Assembly: GCA_001953115.1 (NCBI GenBank)
Contig: LSSL01007726.1
Span: 1 to 57,302 of the forward strand
Reading direction: 5' to 3'
DNA length: 57,302 nt
Source of the DNA: Smittium mucronatum
Taxonomy: Eukaryota > Kickxellomycota > Harpellomycetes > Harpellales > Legeriomycetaceae
This document shows positions 42,268 to 53,470 of the stretch, one piece after another; the first letter of the stretch is position 1, and each line of letters opens with the position of its first letter. The notes under the pieces are model-generated. The model saw only the letters and a program-made list of their open reading frames with translations. It did not search any database and was not told the DNA's origin. Both the position numbers and the translations under genes were made by a program.

Positions 42268-42430
42268 ACCAAAAATATATCAGGAATATTGACCCACTGT
42301 GTTGACCGCTTTTTTCATAATTAAGATTTTTTGGATAAATTTTTATTTTTAGGTTTCCTAAAATGCACAAATTTATGTACACGTCTTGTTATTTTATTTT
42401 AAGTGGCCAAAAATTATATAGTTTTATTTA

Positions 42431-43215
42431 TTTTTTTGTATCACGGAATTTTATTGCAAGATAACGCCATTAAAAACTATACTAAAAAAATTTGAAAAAA
42501 AGAAAAAGACGTATAGAAAAGACTATTATCCTAAATACAAGCCCCTCTAAGGGACTAACGGCTGCGAACCTACTGGAAAAAGGTACAATCTACCAACCGA
42601 TAGACCCTCCCCCCTGGAATTGCTTCAAGTAGACTGGATGACTGAGGTTACGTGCAGTAATGAATTAAGCCATTTTTCAATGAATAACAGTTTATTGAAG
42701 CTACTGATCTCATAGTCAGAGCCTAATTCTAACAGGATGAATTTAACTAGGCTCCTACCCAAGCGTAGGTTTGATCGACATGGTTTTCCTACAAATAGCT
42801 GTTAGACGCTGAGATCCGTCTGACCGTCGAACGCTGAACTTGTGCACTAGACTATTTCTAAACTGTGCTATAAAATCGGTTCCTCCTGTTTCGAGATGAC
42901 CTTCTTTTGGAATCGCTGTCCTCCGAATCGCTGTGAGCTGTCTCCACTACTCCCAACCATGAATAGTGCAACGCTGCATAAAATTTTAGTCTAATGTGCT
43001 TAGAAAAGTTCGATATTAAGCCCCTAAACCAGGTCAAGGTATTTCGCTCTTAGGGGGCCAATATATATATAGGTTTTAAGAGACCAATAGACCCATAACT
43101 ACCGAGTATAGTACAAATCTGTGCCAGATCAGTGTATCATGCTTCGAAAAGTATACTAAATAATCCCCTAAAATATGACAAGGTATTTCACTCTTAGGAG
43201 AGCCATTAAGGTAAA
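42431..43215 (-). mobile_element. Retroposon copy 2, longest copy, with 5' tandem monomers
   Basis: The poly(T) at 42431-42437 followed by GTATCACGGAATTTTATTG marks the 3' end on the minus strand (AATAAA plus tail). A body of about 550 bases is shared with the copy at 46590. Beyond it, toward the element 5' end, a unit of about 143 bases occurs at least twice; the motif TGCTT(A/C)GAAAAGT recurs at 42997 and 43140, followed each time by a related CCCCTAAA...CAAGGTATTTC...CTCTTAGG run. Tandem promoter monomers at the 5' end are known in some LINE families, such as mouse L1. The exact 5' boundary is uncertain. No intact reading frame for a reverse transcriptase is present, so the copy is non-autonomous or internally deleted. 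Confidence 0.75.
42997..43215 (-). repeat. 143-base tandem monomers in the retroposon 5' region
   Basis: Two diverged copies, offset by 143 bases, of a unit holding GAAAAGT, CCCCTAAA, CAAGGTATTTC and CTCTTAGG motifs. The corresponding region of the copy at 46590 has only one unit, so unit number varies between copies. Confidence 0.65.
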
Positions 43216-43289
43216 AATAAGGAGAATCTATCTATTAGAACTAAATTAAAAAAAAATTATAAACGTCCTAAAAGAAACACTTTGATACT

Positions 43290-44038
43290 TTAAAGCTTTC
43301 TGGGGTTATCATAAAAAAAATGGCACGTACATCGGAGGCTACAAAAATCCATAGAACCAAAATTTATTTCAAATTTTGTTATTAAAAATTTTAACAAACG
43401 ATTAGTTATTTAGCATTATTAATAATTATGCAATAATTTTTTAAATTAAATGGCATCAGCAACTAATTAAAGAGATAAAATATAAAATTCACTTCCTGCA
43501 GAAAAAGTAGCAAATTTTTTTTCTATGGTATTAGACTATAACTCTACAATTTTCGGCCAATTTTAGTAGCTTTAAACGCTATTATTTAGCTTTTTCGGGA
43601 AGAACGCCATTTCCTGTCAAAAGAATGTCGTTATTTTCAAACTAAAATCGGACTAAGAAGCGTACATTTTTGACTAATATTAACGTTTTATAATTAAATT
43701 ATATAGCTTTGATCAAGAAAAAATTTCTTTTTGTTCAAACATATCCACTTTTTGCGCAGTTATATTAATCAGCAATCGGATGTTTTTGTCCAATATTTTC
43801 TCATAAAAACCTATATTTTTAACTTTGGTCTAGAAAAATGACACTTCCTGTCAAAAAAGTGGCAATTCTATCTTTAAAATGAGGTTTTGGCATAGTAAAA
43901 ATCTCATCCCATAATTTTTTACTTAATAAATTTTCATTGTTTTATTACATTATGCAGCAATTAGATATGGATAAAAATTCCATTATCTTTGCCAAAATCA
44001 ATTTTTTTATTTATAAATTTGGCCCCTAAAAGGATTAA
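43290..44038 (+). mobile_element. Non-autonomous piggyBac-type element
   Basis: A 741-base element (43294-44034) bounded by TTAA at 43290-43293 and 44035-44038. The right terminus, read inward, is TCCTTTTAGGGGCCAA, 14 of 16 identical to the left end of the large element at 44543. The left terminus is decayed (AGCTTTCTGGGGTTAT), but the adjacent subterminal run AAATGGCACGTACA and GGAGGCTACAAA matches the right end of the large element. So its two ends correspond to the two ends of the large element in opposite orientation. There is no transposase; the interior is a tandem array of units of about 118 bases. It is best read as a deletion derivative mobilised in trans. Confidence 0.8.
43491..43965 (+). 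repeat. Tandem array of about 118-base units inside the small piggyBac element
   Basis: The start motif TTCCTGTCAAAA or a variant occurs at 43493, 43611, about 43725 (degenerate) and 43845. Each unit ends in a version of AGCTTTG-TC-AGAAAAA. The spacings are about 118, 114 and 120. The large element does not obviously carry this array, so it was gained in the non-autonomous lineage. Confidence 0.75.
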
Positions 44039-44538
44039 GGGCCGAAGATATAAAAAATATCATTCATTTTTTAATCAATGTTTACATCGATATAATATTA
44101 AATTTATATTATTGGATATATAAAATATTTTGTCCAATTGAAATAGTAAAATTTCACAAATAGGAGTGGGGTACCAATTAGGGTCCGGGGAGGGTAAAAA
44201 AAATAATTCCAGAAGCATGAGAAAGATGCGCTTAGATTCTTTGAATTACATTTATCTTCCTCATTTCCAATTAAGGCGGGGTTTGAATAATCGATTAATC
44301 TTTTTTTTTTCATTCAATTAATGATTAATTATATTTTTAAACTCGATTAACCAAGTAAATATAACGTTTTTATTCGATGATTTAAATGCACGAAATAATT
44401 ATTTGGATAAAGAAATTAAAAGTAAAAATAAAATTATCCTGCAGTATCCTATAGCCCAAAGATGATTTTATATCTTTTGTTAATATAAATCCTTTTTCGC
44501 CCAACGGTTAAAATGTTAATGAAGATGTAGCACATAGA
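44039..44538. other. Spacer between the two piggyBac elements
   Basis: About 500 bases between the TTAA sites, with a GC-richer patch near 44165-44280. A 69-codon minus-strand frame at 44104-44313 covers it but resembles no family I know. A run near 44280-44360 (CGATTAATC and ATTAATGATTAATT motifs) is faintly like the stretch near 53580-53630. Confidence 0.4.
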
Positions 44539-44741
44539 TTAACCCTTTCAGGGGCCAAACTTTTGGGAAAAAAAAAAAACGATTTTGACAAAGAAAAACT
44601 GCTTAAAATAACACTCGGTTGGTTTCTTTCCTAATTGGAAATAGTTGTGTAAATTTTTTTCCAGGATATGGGCTTTTTAAATCTCCTCAATCATGGAAAA
44701 TCGACAAAAATATTAAATTCTTTACCGAAAGAAAAAATAAT

Positions 44742-45071
44742 TCAGCTCAAAAAAATGTTTCTCTGATTTATATATTTAAATATCCACAAGAAAATTTCAC
44801 AAGATCGTTTAATCAGTGATTTAAATTTTCTTCCTTTAAATAATTCTTGTTGAGGCTTTTTTGTGCATTTATTCATAAATTTCTTGAGAATATAATTCCC
44901 TTTATATGCTATATCGTTTAGAGCAATAATAAATAAAAAAATATTCAAAAAATTTGTTATTTGGAACGTTTTAGAATTAAAATTACTTATAAAAGGATAA
45001 ATATATAAACTATTGTGATATAAACAATTTGACCACGGGTCAAAAAACAGATCAAATATAAAAAATGCCAT
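44742..45071 (-). CDS. Hypothetical 109-residue frame inside the piggyBac element
   Basis: This is an ATG-initiated 109-codon minus-strand frame near the left end of the large element, longer than expected in this AT-rich DNA. The translation is hydrophobic in the middle (a Phe/Leu/Ile-rich segment around residues 40-50) and Lys-rich afterward. I recognise no domain. It may be a remnant of an accessory gene carried by the transposon, or chance. Its neighbour on the same strand is the transposase remnant 5 kb away. Confidence 0.2.
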   Translation of the reverse strand: MAFFIFDLFFDPWSNCLYHNSLYIYPFISNFNSKTFQITNFLNIFLFIIALNDIAYKGNYILKKFMNKCTKKPQQELFKGRKFKSLIKRSCEIFLWIFKYINQRNIFLS

Positions 45072-46589
45072 TTATTATAACAAGCTTAATATATTAAATG
45101 TTTACGTTTTAGAATTTAACAAAAAATACGGTTATTTCTTTATTCTTCAATAAAAAGCTATTTTAATTTATATTTTAGTTATTATTTGAGGAAATTTTTA
45201 AGTTTATATGCTTAATATGCATTTATCTTATGCATTTTTTTTTAGATATATGGCGTAGTGAATAAGAATTGAGTATATATTATTAATGTGTTATTTGAAG
45301 AAAATGATGACTATCTAAGAAGTTTATATATGAATTTATTAGATAGATGTATTTTATTGCACATTTGGTTTTCTGTGTTTTACAAATATATTAATGATAA
45401 ATTTTTTATCAATAAAAAATATTATACCTCATTTTGCATAACGACTGATGTAAATTTTCTCAAAAGTACAAAACCTTATTCTTAATACCCAGTGCTTGTA
45501 TCTATAAATAATTAACATCTTCTTTTAAGTCAAAATTTTTAATGTTTTCATATTAAAAGTTATTTAAAAAAAATGTGTCTAATAAACATCTATTTATGGT
45601 CATGTATTCTAAAAACTTATATTATTGAAACTTTTTGTAACTAAAGACAAAGCATAAAGCATAATCTTTTTTGAAATTTTGCTCATAAATCATAAATAAT
45701 AAATTAAATAATTCTATTTTATAATTTTTTACGAGAATAAATCTAAAGTTTTTGTAAAATAATAGATTTGTCTAAATATTCAAATACTATATCAAATACA
45801 AACCTTAGAAAAGATTTAAAAAATATTTTTCAATTTCAAAAGTTTATTATATGTATTAATCGTAAATTTTTTTTCTGCTATAATCTTTCGCTTTCTTGAG
45901 TATACCATATGAGATTATCCTTTTATTGTTATTTATGAATTCATTTTTTTTGAAATCTGGTTATATTCAAAATTCCCTGGTACTATTTTAATAAACTATT
46001 AATTGTGATTTTATAGTATAAACAAAAATAACGTGACTAATTTTAAAGTATGACAGCCTGAGTGTTTACAAGAATGTGGATCATACAAAACATTAGATTT
46101 TTTGTGTAACCAAATATTAAAGATTTAATAGTAATTCTTTTGGGTTCAATAATCAAAATACACTATAATCATAAGCAAAAAATATTATTAATCGATGTTT
46201 TCCTAGTAAAATTATATCCAGTGTTGACTCTTTTGTAATTTTTAGTTCTTTTTAAAGTGAAAAATGAAAAAAATTATTTATCAATGCTAAAAGCATTATT
46301 AAATAGGTTTTATTAGAATTATTATTACTTCTAAGTTTAACACGCAGAGTTGAAATTTCCATATAATTTATCTATTATTGCTTAAAACTGAAGATGATTT
46401 TAAACTATAATTAACTTGCTACATTCTTTTTTATCAAAATAATTCGAATTTTTTCTATCAGATGCATTAGATATTAATCATAATGATATTGATTTTTTAA
46501 ATTTTTAGAATTTAATAAAGGAGATCCTTTTTAATTATCTTGATTAAAATACCAATTTTGAAAATTATAAGTAAATCACTACATAACCA

Positions 46590-47224
46590 CACAGAGACTC
46601 CTAAGATTGGAATAACTTGTAGTGTTTTAGGAGCTTTTTAGTGTACTTTTCGAAGTACACTAGACTAAAATTTCACGCAACGTTTTAATATTCTTGGTTT
46701 TAAGTAGTGGCGACAGCGCACAGCGATTCGGAGGACAGAGATTCCAGAAGAAGGTCATCTCGAAACAGGAGGAACCGATTTTTTGGACAGCTGATTAATA
46801 GTCTAGTGCACAAGTCCAGCGTTCGACAGTCAGACGGATCTCAGCGTCTAACAGCTATTTGTAGGAAAGCCATGTATATAAATCCCATGTTTGGGTGGGA
46901 GCCTAATTTTATAAATCCTGCTAGAAGTAGGCTCTGAATAAAAGCTTATCGGCTTCAACGAACGATTTTTTGTTGAAAAAGAGCTTAATTTTTGACCGCA
47001 TTTAACCTCAGTCGCACACTTATTTGAAGAAATTTCAGGGGGAGGGGGTCTTTCGGTTGGTAGATTGCACATTTATCCAGTAGGTACGCAGCCTTTAGTG
47101 CGATGGAGGATATTATTGTGGTTAGGATAATAATATTTTTTATACCTCTTTTTTTTCTTCATATTTTTTTATTATAGTTTTTAATGGCGTTATATTACAA
47201 TCAAACCTTGAGGTACAAAAAAAC
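46590..47224 (+). mobile_element. Retroposon copy 4, nested in the piggyBac element
   Basis: This plus-strand copy of the family shares with copy 2 the runs GCGATTCGGAGGACAG, CATCTCGAAACAGGAGGAAC and TTTCGGTTGGTAGATTG or close variants. It ends with TTACAATCAAACCTTGAGGTACA and eight A; the AATAAA has mutated to AATCAA. It retains part of one 5' monomer (GAGACTCCTAAG near 46594). It lies wholly inside the large piggyBac element, so it inserted after that element arrived. No convincing target duplication is visible. The 76-codon frame at 46707-46937 begins at GTG, lacks an ATG and is broken in copy 2; I do not annotate it as a gene. Confidence 0.82.
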
Positions 47225-50200
47225 ATCTCCATTAAAATCTCTATAAATAAAATTATAATGTTCATATTATTTAAATATATAATATTTTTCTAGTTTAGAA
47301 ATCTCAAAATAATAAATAAAATGTTTTATAAAAATTTGGTTATTTCCTAAATCTCTTATATATGTGTTGTAAATATCAATGTATAGCTTTTTAATTAAAC
47401 TCTTAAAATAAATTTTTTGGAAATTTTACTCCTTAGAGACTAATCAGTACATTTTCTACATATTCGGAATCTCTAATGTTTTTTTTTGAAAACTTTTAAT
47501 GGTTTTTCTGTTAAAACTTTTAAATTGATTTCTATTTCCCGAAATTGTGATATTTAGAATTGATCTATTAGCAATGACATTAATTTGGCAAAAATCAATT
47601 CAACTCTTTTTTATTTCCAAAAAAGATTAATTTATAATAAAAATCAGTGTTTTGTCTCGACAAAAAGTCAATTAGATAAATCTTGTTAAATTATTTCTTC
47701 TAATAGTTTTCTATAAATATAATTTCCTTAAAAATTATTATGCTGATTGGATTGGGGTTTTTATATGGATTTTTATAAATAAATGGACCTTTTATTTTAC
47801 ATAAAATAATAATTATAGAAGCTGATCCAAAAGATAATTTGAAATTGAACTTTGCTTTAACTTTTTTTTTGTTTTGGTGATTAAAAGTAGCCCATTACAA
47901 ACTGGATAATATTTGATAGAGTTTAAGCGAGTTGAATATGTTCATAGCTTAAATATTTTAAAAAAGTTGATTTTCTCTTTAAAACAATCCAATTTTTCAC
48001 AAAAAAATCCATTTCTTTTTACTATATAAAATATAATACTAGTAAGAAATCTCCGGATATAATCTTAATTTAATTATAAATAATCATTTAGTTAATTGAT
48101 GGTATTTAATAATAAAGAAAAAAATGCAATTGTAATTATATATAATATACTTTAAGGATCAGGTTTAATGGGATAATTTTAATGAAAAAAGGTAAAAGGA
48201 TATACTTAGTAAAAATATAAAAGATAGAGAAAGAGATAAGTTGAAAAGCTTAGCCATTCCAAAATGTCTAAGCTTCCTTATTTATACCGTTTTCTATTTT
48301 CTAAAAGTCAATTATGCTTATGGGAAGATTTCTTCATTGGATGAAACATTCAATGCGTGTACTGAATCTATTGGTTCATTAAATATACATACCTTTTCCC
48401 TTGAAAAAATTAGAAATTAAACAGTATGCTTAACTTCTGCAGAAATTTGTGATTATTAAATTTTAGAACAAGAAAGTATAAAAGGAATATATTTAATATA
48501 AAAAATACAGTTTATCTTTAAACATTCATGTTTCACTACTTGTAAAACTCGTATATAGTTTTTTTATATAGCTTTTTTTGCTAGTTAGAAAGAAAATATT
48601 TCAGAAAAAGACATAATAATATTAAGAAGTAATCAAATTTTAAAATCTTATTATGCCTTTAGATATATTAATCTTATTTAATTAATTCTCATAAGGCATT
48701 TTTTGAAAGTTTTGTTTTCCCATATCAAATAATAATTTATTTTGTGTAAACTAAAGATTAAGTTTTATTTTTAAACCCAATGGGCGGAGCTAATAAAAAT
48801 CAAATATTAATTTCATTATTTTATACTTCATATTTTTCAAAAATGATATTAGATTATGACAAAACTAAATACCTGCATCCCTCTACCCCCAAACACGGTT
48901 TTAAAATTTTTTTCTATTATGATATTAAATACCAATATAAAATCACTAAATATCGGAATAATAGCCGCTTTTAGCTAAAATTGCATTCTCTTAAGAAAGT
49001 TTTACTTATATTAGGCAATTCTTTTTGTCATAACAATTATGAAAATTGAATTTAAACTTTAAGAATTGATTTTATCTGAAGTTTAAGAAGATATATCGAT
49101 TTTAAGCCAAACCTCTTCCATTTATTTAAAAAATATGAATTCAAAATAAATGTTCATATATATAAGCATATATTTCTATTTCTGCATAAAAGATTATCCT
49201 TAAGTGAATTTACTTATTTAAACTTACGTGACTTTAAATTTTTAAGTTACGGTAATTTCTAAAGCACAGAATTAGGATAATATATATATTAAAGCGCTAT
49301 AAAATAGAACAAAAGAACTATATTTATATTTTTGTCTTCAACCTTAGGTTTTGAAATTGAAGATAAGTTATAGTTTAATTAATAAAAATGTAAAATAAAA
49401 ATGATGAGAAAAAGGTAATTGTATTATAATAAAATTGGGACTTTAATTAGATTTTTCAACGAAAGCTATTAAAAACTTATGAGAAAATCATGAATCGTTT
49501 ATTATAACATTATTTTTTTCCAAAACCAGTAAAAATAATCAAACTCTCAATATTTTTTTCAGATAAATTTCCGAAAAAAACATGTTTTAATTTTCATGAT
49601 TTAAAAGCTTTATAGACTTGTGTGTAAGCTTTACTATTTATAGAATTTTAAAAAGATTTTTTCCATTTCCATAATAAAAAATTAATCTTTATAGAAATTT
49701 TATGTTTTCATTAAATTGATAGAGGTAATGTATGCATTTTTATTCTAAAAATTAAAATTAAAATTAAAAATAATTTTCAAGAGTTTGACGTATTTTTAGA
49801 CTATTGGCCATAAATTTCATCTTATTAAAATATTTTAATCCAAATTTATGATATTTTATTTGGAAATCAGTAAACTCAAATACCAAAATGATTTACATTT
49901 AAAATAAAAAAATACAATTAATAAAGACAAATTTTTTTTAAAAAATCATCAATTATTTAAGCTAAATTTAGAAAAACAGTGATTATCTTCTCTCAGAAAA
50001 AGAAAGTTTTTGAAAACGCTACAGTTCCAAAATTTTCGGGCTTTTTTTCTAGAAGTACTGTAGATTTTACACAATTTCTTTCTCCTCTTACGGGAAGGTG
50101 TTTGTAATTGTGAATCTTATGTAATCTAAACATAATTTTTTTCGCTTTTTATTTTTTAAGATCTAAAAGATCACAACTAGTTGATTATTGGTAGCTTTTC

Positions 50201-50238
50201 AACGCAAATCAGATCTATCAAGCTCAATCTAAACCCCT
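47225..50238. other. AT-rich interior of the piggyBac element, nothing recognised
   Basis: Low-complexity AT-rich DNA between the nested retroposon and the transposase remnant. I see no coding similarity or repeat copy here. Confidence 0.5.
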
Positions 50239-51659
50239 TCATTTCCATTTTTTTCTATTTATTAATTTTTTCGGATAATGCTCAAATATTTTGCTATATA
50301 TTATGTAAGAATTTACTATAGTTACATCTATAAAATGGTAAAATATTATGTGCCACAATTTGTGGCCTTTCCTGTAAATTTCATAGAAAGATTTTCTTTG
50401 ACCAAGTCCATCGACAAAATTCATAGATTTATTATAATCCAAAATCATTTGAGGTATTGAAACTTTTTTTTCAGTGCCATTTATTTGAGTTGTTTTTGTT
50501 ATAGCTTGCATTCTTGGATCGTGATAATTAGATATTACATGTACCTGATTAGCATCTAACCATTTAGCTATAGATAAGCCTTCATTTGAACCAAACCATT
50601 CTCACTCATAGCTAACAAATTTTTTATTGGTTATATATTTCGGAAGTTTTTTCATAATAGTTTTAATATTTTCAAAAGCATAAAAATGATTTCTTTTCAA
50701 AAAAAAATCAATAGCGGAGATGAAGTAAAGAATCGATCGAAAAATATCTTGTGAATTTGTAATTTTAAATCTGATTAATTTAATATACCACGTTAAATCC
50801 TAATGCTTTTACTGGAGAATTATTAATTTTTCTCTGGTGAATCTCAATATTCCAACGTTAGCCTGATTTTCCCGAAATAAACCAAACCTTAAAGCCTCTT
50901 TTTACTGGTTTTAATGGCATGTACTTTTCAATTGAGCTTCTGTCTTTAAATTTTATCATACATTCGCCGACTACAATATTTGCTGAGTATTGAAATTTTC
51001 TTGAAACTTTTTTTTGATAAAATTAATAGAATATTTTATTTTAAATAATTTATCAGCTGAATAAAAATTTTGAGAATCAGTTAAATAATCTTCTGGTGCA
51101 TGAAAAATTGAAAGAGTATATTCAAATCTTTTCGAGCTCATAAGATCGAAAATGAAGTAATCGTGGAGCTTAGGATCACTACTCCAATAATCTCTATATG
51201 ATGGCAATTTTTTTATTTGCATCAATATATTAATAGCTAAAAAAAAAAATTTGAACTAGTAAAATTTGATATCTTTTTGAAGTTGATTTTCTCTGAGCTT
51301 ATTTTTTGCGTAATCGCTGGTAATCTTAATATTCTTTCCAATAATTCATTCGTAAGATGTAGATTCCAAATTTTGGTAGGAGGAATATTCCCCATACTTA
51401 AAATTTAATCAGGAATTATTGGATCTCCAAAAAAAGATGTTACATCCCTGAAAAATTTTTAATTTTTCTTCCAAAATATATTTGAATAATTAGAATCTAT
51501 ATCTTCCGCTGAGGAACAAAAATGATTTCGTGTAGTGTTTTGTGAGATATTTTGGGATTCAAAATTCAGATTATCAAAATCAAACTGACTAAAAAAATTC
51601 AAAAAAGAGTTGTTAGAAAGAAAACCCCGAAATTCTGTATATGAGTCAAAATCTTCCAT
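50239..51659 (-). pseudogene. piggyBac transposase (DDE_Tnp_1_7 type), broken
   Basis: The minus strand gives, in order but in several frames, the landmarks of a piggyBac transposase. First comes an acidic, Asn/Ser-rich N-terminus from ATG 51659 (66 codons, then TAA). Then LPSYRDYWSSDPKLHDYF and a downstream RFEYTL (51225-50971), followed by the block with FKDRSSIEKYMPLKP and GFKVWF, the segment DRFFTSSPLL, KKLPKYI, and VISNYHDPR. Last come DYNKSMNFVDGLGQ and FYHFIDVTIVNSYIIYSK near the C-terminus. The first catalytic Asp is Gly here (VGECM, codon 50966-50968); the second (50736-50738) and third (50410-50412) are present. No C-terminal Cys-rich domain is visible. Breaks include frameshifts at T-runs near 51241 and 50700, plus TGA and TAA stops. 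It would cut and paste at TTAA if intact. Confidence 0.88.
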
Positions 51660-53466
51660 TTTTTTTAATAAATCAACAAGTTACTAGGATAAAAAGTAAA
51701 CGGGTAGAGTAGTAAGTTTTTTATTATTTTATTAAAACTATTACCATATAACATATTTATATTTTACATATTGACATAGAAAGTAATAAATTTCTAAGAA
51801 AGTAAATCGTAAAAAACTATAATTTACTGTATAAAAAAATATGTATTTGGAATTAGCGAAACAAATTAATGATGTAAACAAATAAAATAAAAAATTATAT
51901 GAATATCATTAATCGGCGCTAAAAAAATATAAAAGGTTCAAATAGAATATATTATATGGATATCATGAAAATAGAAATAAATTGCCAAAAAAAAAATTTT
52001 TTAAAATGGTTAGAAGCAAAATATAATAAATAAATAAAAAACATATAAGATTAGAATGAATTTATTTAGCTGAATTTAAAAATTCAATTGAAAAAAGAAA
52101 AAAAATATTATGGCTAATATTTATCAATAAAATAAGAAAAATATATACAAAATAATATGGTCTATTTAAATATTGATTTTAAAAAAAAATTACAAAATGA
52201 TCATAAAAATAAGTATTATTTACCTAAGCCACAGTTTGCGTATGCTACAGAACAATTGTATCAAATCAAATTAATATCTGCTAAAATTATTGATTGAAAT
52301 GAGTTTTTTGGGTTTAGATAATGTAGCATTTTCTGTTCAGAAAGTTTCTAATTTCTAACCCAAAGATATATAGATATATATCACAGCGTAAAAATTGGAT
52401 AAAAATAACACCATATAAAATTTCACAGAAGAATTATTAAAATATGCATTATTGATATCTGCTAAAAATACTGCTCTAAACGAGTTTTTAGGGTGTAAAT
52501 ATTGTGTCATTCCTTGGACAGAAAGTATCTTTTTTATAACCTAAAGATATAAAGATTGATCTTCCAACTTTGATATTGGTTTTAAAAAAATGGATATCAT
52601 ATCTTAATATTAATGGATACCTATATATTCATATATTTTACTAAGATTTAAATTTCTTATTATAATTTGAATTTATTTTTAACATACCTCATAAATTATT
52701 TATAATGTATAAAAAATCATTAAGATTAATGATTTTAAATAATATATACGCATTAAAAATCATGTAAATTTGTTTTTTAAATAGATATATATATTGAACT
52801 CTATTTTTTATACAAGTTACTACCTGTGTGATTAATATTTTTACTACATATAATAATAAATTATTTAAACCGTCATATCAATCATTTCTTATTTAAAATT
52901 CTAAAATATTAGTGTTGAATATTTGATATTTATTTAACATCGCTCAAATATTTTTATGTGTTACATAAAAAAACGTATTCATAATAATAATCTTGTGATT
53001 TTCTATATTTTATATAATTCGTTTTATTGATAATATTTACAAGTAATGTTCTTATTATTTAAAATATTTTTTAACTTCAGTTTATATGGGATTAATTTCA
53101 TCTATTCATATCCGAATTTTATGTCTATCTTCTCTGTATTAATTTTTCTAACTATTATATCTTCATAATTTAAATCTATTTAATCTCATTTTTACATCAA
53201 TATCATCATCAATTTTTGGCTTCTTTACAGTTTTAAAAATGTTTTTTCTTTTTTCAACTAAAATATGTCTCTAAACAGTCAATTATCATATTTTTTGTAC
53301 AAATACATAGTTTTACAACTATGAGTAAATTCATTTACCCTTTAAAATGATTGAACTTGAATTGATTCTACGGTACTTGTTTACCAAATACTCCAATTTT
53401 TAGCTGCTTGGGCGTTTGTAGCCTCCATTGTATGTGCCATTTTTTGCATGTTGGCCCCTAAAAAGG
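51660..53466. other. 5' flank of the transposase inside the piggyBac element
   Basis: AT-rich DNA between the transposase start and the right terminus. It holds a diverged tandem duplication near 52240-52600 and the right subterminal region near 53400-53466. The transposase promoter would lie just right of 51659, but I cannot identify one. Confidence 0.5.
52240..52600 (+). repeat. Diverged tandem duplication, period about 181
   Basis: The run ATATCTGCTAAAA at 52274 and 52455 starts two related segments that also share GAGTTTTT, GGGT, CAGAAAGT and CC(C)AAAGATATA in the same order. Both lie in the subterminal part of the large piggyBac element, where transposase-binding repeats are sometimes found. 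Confidence 0.65.
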
Positions 53467-53470
53467 TTAA

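Larger units (their letters stand above)
44539..53470 (-). mobile_element. Large piggyBac-type DNA transposon with broken transposase
   Basis: TTAA at 44539-44542 and 53467-53470 flanks an 8924-base segment. The left terminus reads CCCTTTCAGGGGCCAA; the right, read inward, CCTTTTTAGGGGCCAA (14 of 16 identical). TTAA targets, termini beginning with a C-run, and a DDE transposase of the piggyBac family inside (50239-51659, minus) agree. Subterminal sequences differ between ends: A-rich then CGATTTTGACAAAG on the left; AAATGGCACATACA and GGAGGCTACAAA (read inward) on the right. At nearly 9 kb it is larger than usual for piggyBac (roughly 2.5-6 kb); 0.63 kb is a nested retroposon and much of the rest is AT-rich filler. 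It could also be two half-elements bracketing other insertions. Confidence 0.75.

Noticed and set aside
46707..46937. 76-codon Arg/Ser-rich frame as a retroposon gene
   Set aside because: It starts at GTG without an ATG, the matching frame in copy 2 is broken by TAG, and another frame is equally conserved, so the conservation is of nucleotides rather than of a protein.
44543..53466. LTR retrotransposon or CRISPR-like array in the repeat nest
   Set aside because: There are no long direct terminal repeats beginning TG and ending CA, no reverse transcriptase or integrase motif, and no short regularly spaced repeats with unique spacers.
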